A stretch of DNA of 58,941 nucleotides, from the NCBI GenBank assembly GCA_963630635.1, contig CAVGOA010000009.1:1-58941 (forward strand). The letters run 5' to 3'. This DNA comes from Paratractidigestivibacter sp963630635 (GTDB lineage Bacteria > Actinomycetota > Coriobacteriia > Coriobacteriales > Atopobiaceae). The translations under genes were made by a program, and so were the position numbers. The notes beneath the pieces are model-generated. The model was not told the origin of the DNA, searched no databases, and saw only the letters and a program-made list of their open reading frames with translations. Each line of letters starts with the position of its first letter. The stretch's first letter is position 1. This document shows, in pieces, positions 17,562-26,681 of this stretch.

Positions 17562-18910
17562 GATAAGCCCAATAACACCTTGGCAAGCGTAACGCTATCG
17601 CCAGAAGCAGAAATACCAGGCAGCACAGCTCCTTGCATACCAACTACCTCTTTGATAAGCGTCCACGCCTTATTGCTGGACTTGCTCCAAATCACTTTGT
17701 CCACAGAACCCGTGAGACCTTGATATGACTTGATAAAACATTTGACAGAAGAAGTCGCCGACTTTAGTTTATTGGCGCCCTTAGAAAGGTTTCCAATAAC
17801 GCCCCCAGCCTCAATGGGCTTGGGCGCATTTGTGTCATCAACCAGCTTAAATCCAAAGAGATTACCGCCAAATTGATACTTGATATTACCGCCCTCCCTA
17901 ACAAAATTAACAGCGCCGTTGGAGTCCTTCGCCGTTACGGGCGTAAAGCCAAACTTTTCATAAAGATTCATACAAAACGTTTCTTTATTGAATTGATACC
18001 CCGGTTGATTGCTAGGAACCTTAGTTCCCGGGAGGTTCCTGGTCGTGAACAAGCCCCCAAGGCTAGCCGCAAAAGCCGCAAAGTTGCCAACCCTATCGAA
18101 CCACTTCGCCGCGTTCTGCTCCGCTTTGCTAGTCGTGTACTTCTTTTTGTAGTCAGAAACACTCGATATGCCGCCGTAATACCGAGAAAGGCCTGGCTCG
18201 GTACCGTAATCGTTCACAGCAACCCAGGCCGATGATAAGGTGTAGACCATATCGGAGCCGCTCTTGATAAGGGCAATACCAGCAAAGACGGCCACAGCAA
18301 TCGCGACGACCGCGCTTGCGGGAAACGTCGCGACAAGGACGCCCGCCGCCTTTAAAAAGGTGGACAAGGCGCCAAAGACCCCTATTACCGCAAGCGCGCT
18401 CGAAAGCAAATACCTGCCGTTGCCGTGCTTAAACCAGTCTTTTGCTTTCTTGAGGGCCAAAATGTTATTGCCGGTAATAGAGCACACAGAGTTCCATAGC
18501 CTCTTAATCAGCTTGCCTGCGTCGCTCTTTCCCAGATAGCCGTTTACTATCCCGCGGCAAGAGCGCACCACCGTCTTCCAGCCAGGCAGGTCCTTGCCCC
18601 GCTTGTCCGCAAGGCTCTTGATCGACCTACCGACATTCCTGTCGGTATCGTCCGCATCCTCGGCATAGTTGCTCAGCTCTTTTGAGAAGACCCTATAAAT
18701 AGCGGCCTTATTGCGCAGGTCATCGGCCTTGCGCGAGGCAAGCACGGCTGCGTCATAGGTATACGACGATGCCCCGCCGGTCAAACCGCCCAGCCCTCCA
18801 TTGATCGATGCGTCCAGCTCCGAGGCATAATCGTCCAACTTATCGGCGCTTGAATTCGCTTGTCTCGATGCCTTGCGAAGTGCGCTGAAATTAATAGTGA
18901 CCGTAGCCAT
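17558..18910 (-). CDS. Candidate type VII effector (LXG-like architecture)
   Basis: A 450-residue protein without a signal peptide. The first ~130 residues are helical and begin TVTINFSALRKASRQANSSA, resembling the helical export domain of WXG/LXG proteins, though no clear LXG motif was seen. A strongly hydrophobic stretch follows at about 167-215 (LLSSALAVIGVFGALSTFL, VVAIAVAVFAGIALIKSG), then a ~220-residue C-terminal domain with no recognised toxin family. I chose the ATG at 18910, with GAGG nine bases upstream; a frame opening at 18934 overlaps the previous gene. It is preceded by two small helical-protein genes and followed by a membrane-protein gene, the usual order of an effector module. 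The effector role is inferred; a glycine-rich hydrophobic core suggests membrane action. Confidence 0.6.
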   Translation of the reverse strand: MATVTINFSALRKASRQANSSADKLDDYASELDASINGGLGGLTGGASSYTYDAAVLASRKADDLRNKAAIYRVFSKELSNYAEDADDTDRNVGRSIKSLADKRGKDLPGWKTVVRSCRGIVNGYLGKSDAGKLIKRLWNSVCSITGNNILALKKAKDWFKHGNGRYLLSSALAVIGVFGALSTFLKAAGVLVATFPASAVVAIAVAVFAGIALIKSGSDMVYTLSSAWVAVNDYGTEPGLSRYYGGISSVSDYKKKYTTSKAEQNAAKWFDRVGNFAAFAASLGGLFTTRNLPGTKVPSNQPGYQFNKETFCMNLYEKFGFTPVTAKDSNGAVNFVREGGNIKYQFGGNLFGFKLVDDTNAPKPIEAGGVIGNLSKGANKLKSATSSVKCFIKSYQGLTGSVDKVIWSKSSNKAWTLIKEVVGMQGAVLPGISASGDSVTLAKVLLGLS

Positions 18911-18912
18911 AT

Positions 18913-19428
18913 CTAATACCTCGTGCTTTCCCAAACGCAGACAGTCGCCTCGTCTTGTGCGGCAAGGTCTCTTGCCGACCGGACATATCTTTGTCGGCTG
19001 CTCACCGCCTGTTGCTCTCTTGCGCAGGCCTGAGAGTATTCAGATGAGGCGGCCTCTATCTCGCGCCTGCAGCGCTCGATCTCACTCGAAAGGCAGCGGA
19101 TAATCTCAGACCCTGCCGCATCGGAGTCGAAATTGGACTCTCTGGCAGCATCGAGAGAATCAATGGCCCGGGTCTCTGCGGCAAGGCCGGACGTCGCCTC
19201 CTCAAGGCGTTGCGCGCACTCTTGCTGCGCCGTGCGGCAATCGTAAGCATCGTCGGCAACCGCGCCGCGAGCCCGAGAGTAGACCGACTCGACCTCCGCA
19301 AGCCTGCGCTCAAGCGACCACTTTTTCTTGGCAGAGGCGTTCATAGAGCCGCGAGCGGCGTCAATGCTACTTTCAAGAGAATGAATGGCGCGTTGGAGTG
19401 TCCTGATCTTTTCGTCGACGACGATCAT
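18913..19428 (-). CDS. Coiled-coil protein, probable effector export partner
   Basis: A 171-residue, almost entirely helical protein rich in Glu, Arg, Ala and Ser (KIRTLQRAIHSLESSIDAAR near the start; EIERCRREIEAASSEY later), predicted coiled coil throughout, with no signal peptide. The ATG at 19428 overlaps the stop of the WXG-like gene by four bases; a longer frame to 19536 runs inside that gene and is rejected. In Firmicutes type VII loci, small helical proteins (DUF5082-like or Lap-type) encoded just ahead of an LXG effector bind its N-terminus and are needed for export. The position here fits that role, but family membership was not confirmed. Confidence 0.68.
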   Translation of the reverse strand: MIVVDEKIRTLQRAIHSLESSIDAARGSMNASAKKKWSLERRLAEVESVYSRARGAVADDAYDCRTAQQECAQRLEEATSGLAAETRAIDSLDAARESNFDSDAAGSEIIRCLSSEIERCRREIEAASSEYSQACAREQQAVSSRQRYVRSARDLAAQDEATVCVWESTRY

Positions 19429-19763
19429 TTCTTGGTCCAATCCGTAACGTTGCTCGAGGCAATATCGGTCGCAAGGGACTGGTCCTCGCCAAGGAAAATC
19501 CCCTCGGCGTTGATCAGGGCCTCGTAAACATCCCAAAACTCATCCGAGACGTCTTTTATCAGCTGCCCGACGACGAAGCTAAAGTCATCGTAGGCATCGG
19601 CCCCCTCGCCTTCCCATGTCCACAAGACGGTCTCATTGGCCTCAAGAATCTTGGCCTTGATTTCCCTGACGTCCTCGGCAAGGCTTTTGGCCGCCAGCTC
19701 GACGTCGCTGAAGTGTGCCGTGTTGACCTTTTCCAACGCCGCATCGGCCGCTTTCGAACTCAT
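19425..19763 (-). CDS. WXG100-like protein encoded just after essC
   Basis: A 112-residue helical protein with a WEG turn (VLWTWEGEGADAYDDF, about 47-62), matching the WXG100 hairpin layout: a helix before and after the turn and no signal peptide. Its ATG at 19763 overlaps the stop of the EssC gene by four bases (ATGA), and the next gene overlaps it in the same way, so EssC, this protein and the coiled-coil protein are translationally coupled. The C-terminal tail is longer than in classic EsxA. It may be a dedicated partner of the effector two genes downstream or a substrate in its own right. Confidence 0.78.
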   Translation of the reverse strand: MSSKAADAALEKVNTAHFSDVELAAKSLAEDVREIKAKILEANETVLWTWEGEGADAYDDFSFVVGQLIKDVSDEFWDVYEALINAEGIFLGEDQSLATDIASSNVTDWTKK

Positions 19764-22700
19764 GACAAGCCCCCGTTCCTCGGGTTGGGAAACTTTACCT
19801 TTGACAGCTCGGCACCCTGGACGCAGTACGCCTGGCCATCGTCAAGGGACCCCTTGAACGCACGGGCGGCCGTGATATTGATGTCGTAGAACTTGTGCTC
19901 CCCCAGGTTGGAAAGCACAAAGCCCCTGCGCTCTTCCTTGATTTGTTTGAGCAACGCCGGCGACGAGTAACTCACAGGAAGATCGCCCACCGCCGAGAAG
20001 ACAAACAGCACGCGCATCGCGAAGCACTGCTTCTGTAGCGTCATATAGGTATCGAGAAGTTCCTTGGACTCCGAAATGAAATCCAAGGCCTCGCTCGAGT
20101 TGACGAAGACAACGATATACGGGGCATCAGAAATAGCGTCCATGCCCTGCTGCGCAACCAGCTCGCGGCGGGCCTCAAGCACAGGGTGCACCCGGTCAAG
20201 CACTGTGCCAATACCTGCCGAATCGTTGTGATAAGCCTCGACAAACGGGAGGTCGGACCACTTGGATAGCTTTCGGTCGAGCCCGTCGACGATATAGAGC
20301 TCGACGGGCCTGTCAAAAATCTTCTCGCGAATATCCTCGAGCATCACATCGACCACGCCTGCGCAACGCCCGGGTTCTTTACCGACGAAAGCAACTGAGA
20401 AGCTCGAGTCCAGCTTCACGCAAACCGGCTCGACCATTCCGTAGTCAAGGGCCACGGGAATCTCGCTGATCGCCACGCGGTAGTTGTCGTAGACGTAATC
20501 CAAGGTAAAGTCGTCTGGCACGCACGGGATATGCCGAGCATGCGCGCCTTGGCATCTGCTGTTTTGGGCCTCGATGAAACTCCTGACAGCGGCAACGCGA
20601 TCGACTTCGCGGGCACCCTCAAAACTTAGGTACGACTGCATCTCGAGCACACGCTTGTCCACCGAGATAAGAGCGCGCCCGGCGACAGGCTTGGGCTCAA
20701 TGCGGCAACGACCAAACAGCACGCTGTACTCGCTGGGGTCGTTACAGGAAAGCGCCACGTAGTTAGAGAAGTTCGACATGTATTTGTAGCCAAAGCCCGA
20801 CGTGGTGCTGTTGGTCATGATGACGGAGACTCCGCACGCGATTCCGTCTCGACACAAAGAGATGAGGGTCTCGTCATAGCAATCCGCGTAAAGCTCCCTA
20901 AACACGGCAAAATTGTCTATCAGCAGGTAGATATGCGCAAAATCGGTATAGCCCGCCTCAAGATAAGCCGCAAACGAGCTCACGCCGACTTCAAGCAGCC
21001 GCTTCTTGCGCATCGACAGCTCGTCCATGAGGAGCTTGAAGAGATTCTTGAGCTTCTCGTCCTCGGAAGGCAAAACGACTCCGCCCACGTGGGCCAAGCC
21101 CTCAAAACCCTTAAGAACCATCGTTGCGAAGTCAACGATGTAGAAGCATGCCTGCGCAGGAGTCGTTTGCCCGCAAATCGATCGAACGACGGTTTGCAAC
21201 AGGTTGGTCTTGCCGGCCTGGGCAGAGCCCAGGATAAACGTATTGGCGCAGGCCAGGTCAAAGACCGCGGCACCCTGGTACTGGTTGTCGGGGTCGTCGT
21301 AAACACCAAGCGCAACCTGCCCACAAGAACCATCCCCCGTCGCGTCTTGGGGCATAGGGATAAGCTCCAAAAGGGGTGGCAGGCAAATGCTGGGGAGCTG
21401 CCGGATCTTCTCCTCTGCGCAATACGACTTCACGCGAGAAACGATAGCTTCCAGTTGGCTCGCCGACCCGGCGGCACTCTTGCTACGCTTGCGTCTATAG
21501 ATCTGCGTGCGCCTGCCGGAAGGCGCGACCTCAAAAAGCGTGAACTCGCGCACCCCGTCGTCATCGACGCGCTCGGGCCCGCCGCTATAGGCGGATTGGA
21601 ACAGCTCAAACGTCTCGTTGTTGCCAACCTGCAGGTACGCGCGGCCCGCCTCCTTGATCTCGGACGCCAGCGGCGACTTGATGACCTCGTTTGAGTCCTC
21701 TTTCGACTGGACCTTAAGGCACAGCTTGAAGCGCGAGTTGGACCAGATCTGGTCGTTCACCTGGCCGGCGGGCTTTTGAGTGGCCAAGATGAGATGCACA
21801 CCCAGCGAACGGCCGATACGTGCCGCGCTGATAAGCTCGGCCATGAACTCGGGCTGATCTGCCTTGAGCTCTGCGAACTCGTCGACGATGATAACAAGGT
21901 GCGGAAGCGCCACCTCGGCCCTTCCGGCCTTGAAGAGACGGATGTAGTCGCTGATATGGTTTACGCCCGTCTTGGCAAATAGCCGCTGACGGCGTCTTAG
22001 CTCCGCCTTGATCGACTTAAGGGAACGATCGATTTCTCTTCCATCGATGTTTGTGATCGCTCCCGTCAAGTGGGGAAGATCTCGAAGCTGATTGGCCATG
22101 CCCCCGCCCTTGAAGTCGATAATCACAAACGCGACCTCATAGGGGTGGAACAACGTGGCAACCGAGAGCACAAACGTAAGGAGCGCCTCGGACTTTCCCG
22201 AGCCGGTAGTACCAGCGACAAGCCCATGGGGGCCGTCGGCCTTATCGTGAAGGTCGAGAGTGACCGTTCGGGTTTTGCTCACGCCGATTGGGGCAGCAAG
22301 GGAGCGACAAACGTCGCTCTTAGCCCAACGAGCGCCAAGGTCCAGGTCGTCGGCCGAGATGATACCCAGCATTTGAAACAAGGTGATGCTGCTTGGCAGG
22401 CTGCTTTCCAGGGCGATTTCCTCGCAGCGCACAGGTGCCAGAGTCTGCGCGAACTCCCACGCCTGCGCGCGAGACACGACCTCATAGCCAAACGGCGTCC
22501 GGCGCGTTGAGTCAGACGGGTCGACCAGCTCGCCCGTATTGCCGCAGGCGGCAAGGTTCACAAGCTGTCCGCACCCCTGCGGAAGAAGCGAAGGGTCGCT
22601 CTCAAAGAAGATGAAGGTACATGCGAGCTTATTGGCCTTATCGATAAAACGGCTCAGCGGGTGATTCTTGATCCCGCACCCATCAAGGACAAAGACGACG

Positions 22701-24325
22701 ATTCTTGCCCACTCAGCAGGAATATCCCGTTCCCCCATCTCTTCGCGAGCGGTCAAGAGCTTGTAGAGATGCTCGAATATGATGTTTCTGCTCTCAAAAT
22801 CGCACGCGATGTTTCGCATGCAAAGCTCGCGATTCTGAACATGAGGAAGCAGGCGAGCCCATAAGACGTCATCGGCATATTGGGGCTCGACCACAAAATA
22901 GACCTTGCAGTCGGACTCATACTGACGCGAGCAGATATCGACCACAAGCCCGCGCAGATAATCGACAACAACGCTTCTGGGGCCAGAGACGCCCATGGCA
23001 GCCGCCTTCTTTAAGTCAACAGTGATTGGTGCGTCCTCAAGCTGGGAGAACTCTTCTGCCAGCTGATTTGGAATCTGGGACAGCTCGTCCAAGACCAGCG
23101 CCTCCTCTTCGTGCGCATCGAGCGGCCGAAGAGTCTCCCTCTTTCCCGCGCCAAGCCTCAAGACAAGAAAATCGTCGTCGGTGACCCGGCGGTCAAAAAG
23201 TTCTGCCGAGAAGGACTGCACGAGCTCGAGCTCGCGCAAAGGTCCCGTATAGATGTAATTCAACGTGGCCAGCTCCCCGGCGCGCGCAGCCTCGACCTCC
23301 GAGCGTTTCTTTTGAATGTAGCTGTTATAGCCGTCGATTCTTGCCGCGGCGGCTTCTTTAAAGCGCTTGCGCTCGGTCACGATTCCAATGACAGAGGTCA
23401 CAACGCCCATACCAACAGTAGCGACGCTCATCAAAAGGTAAGACATGCCGGCCGAGGAGCCCTGCGCCATCTGGCCCCGGAGCAGCACCGTGATAGCAAG
23501 CATCCCTACCGCGGGAAGCAGCTGGACAACGATGCTCTGACGATTCTCCTCTTGTTTAACAGGGGGATTTAGAATGGCGATCGGGCCGGTCGCGCACAGC
23601 TGTTTCACCCGCGTGTTGCGGTTAAAGAGCGGGTAGGCGCTCGTTGAGAACAGGTCCACGTTTTCCAGGGCAACGACCCCGTTGCACGCAGCACCGGCCG
23701 AGCTTGAAAAATAGAGCTTGTCGTCGCGGTAATAAAAGTAATTATCCGCAATTGAGAAGAACGACATGTTGGCGAGCCTAACCGGGCCTTGAAGCCGCGC
23801 TCCGTCAAGAATGATCCCATAGCGACAACGCTGCTCAAAGAGGCGGTACGAGTGGCCCCCGTCATTCTCGATGACCACGACATCGCCGCTCACATACGGG
23901 CCGTTAAGAACAACGCTGCAGTTGGGAAGCCCTCCAATGGTCAGCACCTGAGTCTCGGTAAGGTCGATGTAGCGGTCGTAAGCGCCGCGCCTGCGTTCAA
24001 AATCAATCGTGAAGCGAAGCGTCACAAGGGTCGAAGAAGAGTCGGAGTATTTAAGCGAGAGACAATCCCCGTGGCCGATCCGCGCAAACGAGAGCCTGCG
24101 CACGCCGTCATCGCTTAGGTACACCTCATCCGAGCACGAGACAGACCATGCGGAGTCATCGACCCTCGTGAACTCAAGTTCAAAAGGCGAGAAGAAAAGC
24201 TCGTTGCGATAGCGAACGTCGTCACGCGTAGCGGTGCCGACCCTTAAGGTGTCGATATCACAAGGCAGCTCGACCTCGCGAAACGTGTTGTGCCCCGTGA
24301 TAGTGAGGAGAAAATCGTCTCTCAT
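19760..24325 (-). CDS. essC: Type VII secretion ATPase, EssC/YukBA type
   Basis: A 1521-residue membrane-bound FtsK/SpoIIIE-type motor that powers type VII export and recognises substrates. Residues about 1-240 form two FHA-like beta domains, as in EssC. Two transmembrane segments follow near 262-315 (LLPAVGMLAITVLL and LLMSVATVGMGVVTSVIGIV). The first conserved ATPase domain has Walker A AGTTGSGKSE (about 700) and Walker B LVIIVDEFAEL. The next has Walker A LGSAQAGKTN (about 1033) and YLLIDNFAVF. The last has a degenerate P-loop, FVGKEPGRCAG (about 1315), lacking GKS/T and so probably inactive, as is common for the third EssC domain. N-terminal FHA domains plus a single long chain distinguish it from split mycobacterial EccCa/EccCb. 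It follows yukD by 3 bp. The identification is secure. Confidence 0.95.
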   Translation of the reverse strand: MRDDFLLTITGHNTFREVELPCDIDTLRVGTATRDDVRYRNELFFSPFELEFTRVDDSAWSVSCSDEVYLSDDGVRRLSFARIGHGDCLSLKYSDSSSTLVTLRFTIDFERRRGAYDRYIDLTETQVLTIGGLPNCSVVLNGPYVSGDVVVIENDGGHSYRLFEQRCRYGIILDGARLQGPVRLANMSFFSIADNYFYYRDDKLYFSSSAGAACNGVVALENVDLFSTSAYPLFNRNTRVKQLCATGPIAILNPPVKQEENRQSIVVQLLPAVGMLAITVLLRGQMAQGSSAGMSYLLMSVATVGMGVVTSVIGIVTERKRFKEAAAARIDGYNSYIQKKRSEVEAARAGELATLNYIYTGPLRELELVQSFSAELFDRRVTDDDFLVLRLGAGKRETLRPLDAHEEEALVLDELSQIPNQLAEEFSQLEDAPITVDLKKAAAMGVSGPRSVVVDYLRGLVVDICSRQYESDCKVYFVVEPQYADDVLWARLLPHVQNRELCMRNIACDFESRNIIFEHLYKLLTAREEMGERDIPAEWARIVVFVLDGCGIKNHPLSRFIDKANKLACTFIFFESDPSLLPQGCGQLVNLAACGNTGELVDPSDSTRRTPFGYEVVSRAQAWEFAQTLAPVRCEEIALESSLPSSITLFQMLGIISADDLDLGARWAKSDVCRSLAAPIGVSKTRTVTLDLHDKADGPHGLVAGTTGSGKSEALLTFVLSVATLFHPYEVAFVIIDFKGGGMANQLRDLPHLTGAITNIDGREIDRSLKSIKAELRRRQRLFAKTGVNHISDYIRLFKAGRAEVALPHLVIIVDEFAELKADQPEFMAELISAARIGRSLGVHLILATQKPAGQVNDQIWSNSRFKLCLKVQSKEDSNEVIKSPLASEIKEAGRAYLQVGNNETFELFQSAYSGGPERVDDDGVREFTLFEVAPSGRRTQIYRRKRSKSAAGSASQLEAIVSRVKSYCAEEKIRQLPSICLPPLLELIPMPQDATGDGSCGQVALGVYDDPDNQYQGAAVFDLACANTFILGSAQAGKTNLLQTVVRSICGQTTPAQACFYIVDFATMVLKGFEGLAHVGGVVLPSEDEKLKNLFKLLMDELSMRKKRLLEVGVSSFAAYLEAGYTDFAHIYLLIDNFAVFRELYADCYDETLISLCRDGIACGVSVIMTNSTTSGFGYKYMSNFSNYVALSCNDPSEYSVLFGRCRIEPKPVAGRALISVDKRVLEMQSYLSFEGAREVDRVAAVRSFIEAQNSRCQGAHARHIPCVPDDFTLDYVYDNYRVAISEIPVALDYGMVEPVCVKLDSSFSVAFVGKEPGRCAGVVDVMLEDIREKIFDRPVELYIVDGLDRKLSKWSDLPFVEAYHNDSAGIGTVLDRVHPVLEARRELVAQQGMDAISDAPYIVVFVNSSEALDFISESKELLDTYMTLQKQCFAMRVLFVFSAVGDLPVSYSSPALLKQIKEERRGFVLSNLGEHKFYDINITAARAFKGSLDDGQAYCVQGAELSKVKFPNPRNGGLS

Positions 24326-24328
24326 GTC

Positions 24329-24580
24329 CTACTCCGTCACATTGATGATCGAGCCGTCGACGATCCCGTATTCCCCAAGGGTCTTATTGCCGTGCAACAG
24401 GGCAATAGGGTTTTCTGCCTTGAGATATCTTTGAGAAGCATCATCGGCGGCCAGATCAAGCCCGTACGCCTCGCTAATACCAACAAGAAGGTCGCCAGCG
24501 GTTATATCGAGAGGCACGTCGACGTCAAACGTCTTGCCGCTCTTGATCAAATGAAGCAGGATGACTGCCCTGTCTTTCAT
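24329..24580 (-). CDS. EsaB/YukD-like ubiquitin-fold protein
   Basis: An 83-residue ubiquitin-like cytoplasmic protein (AVILLHLIKSGKTFDVDVPL at the start, then DITAGDLLVGISEAYGL and TLGEYGIVDGSIINVTE at the end). The beta-grasp pattern and the GIxDGSII ending match YukD/EsaB, a standard component of Firmicutes-type T7SSb and related to the EccD N-terminal domain of ESX systems. It has no terminal diglycine and so is not a conjugated modifier. It lies 3 bp upstream of the essC gene and 9 bp downstream of the TadZ-like ATPase gene. The family is well supported by fold pattern and place. Confidence 0.85.
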   Translation of the reverse strand: MKDRAVILLHLIKSGKTFDVDVPLDITAGDLLVGISEAYGLDLAADDASQRYLKAENPIALLHGNKTLGEYGIVDGSIINVTE

Positions 24581-24589
24581 AGCCCCTCC

Positions 24590-25636
24590 CTATGCCAAAG
24601 ACTCCGCGAGCCTTCTAAGCGAATCCACGGTCCCAAAATGAGTGGCGTCAGTGCCTTGGAGCTCCTTTTCGAAGCCGACGACAGCGTCGAGCTCAACGGG
24701 GATCGAAGGCTCGACGCCCCCTGGGCGCTCTCGGTAACGGTTCCAGAAAAACCGGTACCTCTCACGGTCCGCCCCGTCGATGCTTGCCAACAAGCAGTCC
24801 ACCTTTGTCGGCAGTTGCTTGTCATCAATCAAAGGCACCACAACGTTATCCGCAACACCAAAGAAAGCGAGTTTCTCGGCGTCCAGAGATGAGTCGGTGT
24901 CAACAACGACGTAGTCGTATTCGCCCGACTCTCGGGCAGCCACAGCAAAGCGGCGATAAACATCGAGGTCAAGACCGCAAGCCGTAAGGCACGAGCGAGC
25001 AGGAGGAAGATAGTCGAATAAATCGGAACGCACGAACTCCCGCAGATTCTCGAAAGCGTTTCCCGTGGACTGCTGCAGGGAACGCAGCATCTCTTGAGAG
25101 GCGCTCGCCGCAGATTTGATCAATCCCCCAAAGGTCTGGATATTCTCGGCATCGATATAAAGGACTCGCTTGTAGCGCTCACGCAAGCAAGCGGCGACCC
25201 CCAAGGCGCAGGTGGTCTTACCCGACCCGCCTTGAGGGGAATAGAACAACAGGAGCTTAGCCGTGCCCGCCGCCTCATCCGAGCGCAGCTTTGGGCTTGT
25301 GCTCACAAGCTTGCCGTAGACGAGGGCGAGGCTGCTGTACTTGTACAGGTAATCGACCTCGATGCTACCCGTGCGGTCGGCGTCATCGTCTTCTGTTAGA
25401 ACGATGACAGAAGAAGCGTTTTGACGGTCGACGCCAAAACCAAGCCATTCCTCGGCGATGACCAGCGCCTCTATATCGTGCGGCCTTCCTAAGAACGACT
25501 CGAGGTAGCTCTCATTGGTAATGGTCTCGACGCTTACGCGGTCGCCTAAATCCTCAAACAGCTTTACCTCGAGCGACTCAAGGTAACGCGAATCCGGGTC
25601 GGCAAGCACAACGAGTGGTTTTGTCATCGGCGTCAC
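24590..25636 (-). CDS. TadZ/CpaE-like ParA/MinD ATPase with receiver-like N-terminus
   Basis: A 348-residue protein. The first ~110 residues look like an atypical response-receiver domain (KPLVVLADPDSRYLESLEVK, then ALVIAEEWLG and SSVIVLTEDDD). The rest is a MinD/ParA-type ATPase with Walker A YSPQGGSGKTT (about 131), LYIDAEN and DYVVVDTDSS. The usual deviant-Walker lysine of KGGxGKT is Gln here. Receiver plus ParA is the layout of TadZ/CpaE, which position Tad pilus machinery at a pole; here it would position or regulate the type VII machine (inference). The start is GTG at 25636, overlapping the previous stop as GTGA; an ATG at 25627 is an alternative. It may also act as a phospho-independent switch. 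Confidence 0.8.
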   Translation of the reverse strand: MTPMTKPLVVLADPDSRYLESLEVKLFEDLGDRVSVETITNESYLESFLGRPHDIEALVIAEEWLGFGVDRQNASSVIVLTEDDDADRTGSIEVDYLYKYSSLALVYGKLVSTSPKLRSDEAAGTAKLLLFYSPQGGSGKTTCALGVAACLRERYKRVLYIDAENIQTFGGLIKSAASASQEMLRSLQQSTGNAFENLREFVRSDLFDYLPPARSCLTACGLDLDVYRRFAVAARESGEYDYVVVDTDSSLDAEKLAFFGVADNVVVPLIDDKQLPTKVDCLLASIDGADRERYRFFWNRYRERPGGVEPSIPVELDAVVGFEKELQGTDATHFGTVDSLRRLAESLA

Positions 25637-26628
25637 CTTCCCCTTCTGACCACGAACGAGACATCGGCAAACCGCACGATGTCGCCTTCGGCAGCCCTTG
25701 CGATGTTGCCTGGTTTTAAGCGTGCTCCGCGCACAAAGGTTCCGTTCGCGCTTCCAAGATCCTCAAACTCGACGAACTCCTGCGTGAGACGAACCTTGCA
25801 ATGGATGCGGCTGATTGCGGGGCTCATCGTCAACACGACGTCGGCACGGCTGGGGCTTTTTCCCATCACCGCGCAATCGTTGGGAATAGGGATTATTTTC
25901 TTTGGCAAAGACACCGTCTCCAACGACCATCTTGGTTTTGGGGCGGCTAAATCACGCCCGTCCCAGGCGTAATCTTTGTCATTGGGGAGAAGAGCCGTTA
26001 GAGGCACGGCGGCAGTGCACCTCGCCGTTTTCTTAGGAAGTGCGCCGTCATTAACCTCGCGGGTTTTCTCGCCAACGCCCCCAAGCAAAGAAAGTAAAGC
26101 GGTTAAGTCCCCGTCTCGATATGCGGCCGTTTCCTCAAATCCAGACAAAGGAGACCCCGTAACGCACACGGACTCCAGCGCAGTCGCACAGGTGCGATAG
26201 GCCTGGCGGGCCGTATCCAGATTGCCGCCAGAGGTAGAGGCAGAAAACGGCAGGTAGACCAGCAAAAGCCTGTGGGCTCTTTGGTCAACATAAAGCATGT
26301 CTTGAGAAACAACGACATTCTGCATCGAGAGAAAACCGTTGTTTCTCAAGAAAACGAGCGAATCGACTGCCGTGGTAAGCAGCCGCGCCATTTGCTTAGG
26401 GGAAAGATCTGCCGTGAGGTCCGCCAAAGCGACATAACCCCTCGTGAGGTACGTCAGCTTATCGAGCCCGTTGGCCCTGGAACGCACACAGGCGATGAAC
26501 CTGGAGGGATCCTGACTCCTTAGAACCTTATACGCCGTCCCAGAAACCGCGAGGGGATCGCAAAACACAAACGAGACACACTGGGCAGAAACAGACTTTT
26601 CCACCCCGTCCATTGCATTTATGTTCAT
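25633..26628 (-). CDS. DUF6382-like plus FHA domain protein
   Basis: A 331-residue cytoplasmic protein. Residues about 30-145 (for example GLDKLTYLTRGYVALADL, ending near LLLVYLPFS) follow the pattern of DUF6382, a region that resembles the pseudokinase-like N-terminal domain of EssB/YukC. After a linker, the C-terminal ~90 residues are an FHA phosphothreonine-binding domain: AVMGKSPSRADVVL, the SRIHC core and DLGSANGTFVRG. It would read threonines phosphorylated by the kinase encoded upstream in the operon. The start ATG at 26628 lies 53 bp after the WXG100 gene. The FHA call is secure; the DUF6382 link is from pattern only. Confidence 0.82.
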   Translation of the reverse strand: MNINAMDGVEKSVSAQCVSFVFCDPLAVSGTAYKVLRSQDPSRFIACVRSRANGLDKLTYLTRGYVALADLTADLSPKQMARLLTTAVDSLVFLRNNGFLSMQNVVVSQDMLYVDQRAHRLLLVYLPFSASTSGGNLDTARQAYRTCATALESVCVTGSPLSGFEETAAYRDGDLTALLSLLGGVGEKTREVNDGALPKKTARCTAAVPLTALLPNDKDYAWDGRDLAAPKPRWSLETVSLPKKIIPIPNDCAVMGKSPSRADVVLTMSPAISRIHCKVRLTQEFVEFEDLGSANGTFVRGARLKPGNIARAAEGDIVRFADVSFVVRRGR

Positions 26629-26681
26629 GTGCGACCCCCTTCCGGTTTTATTGATCGGCTAATGCCAATGCCAGGCGCAAA

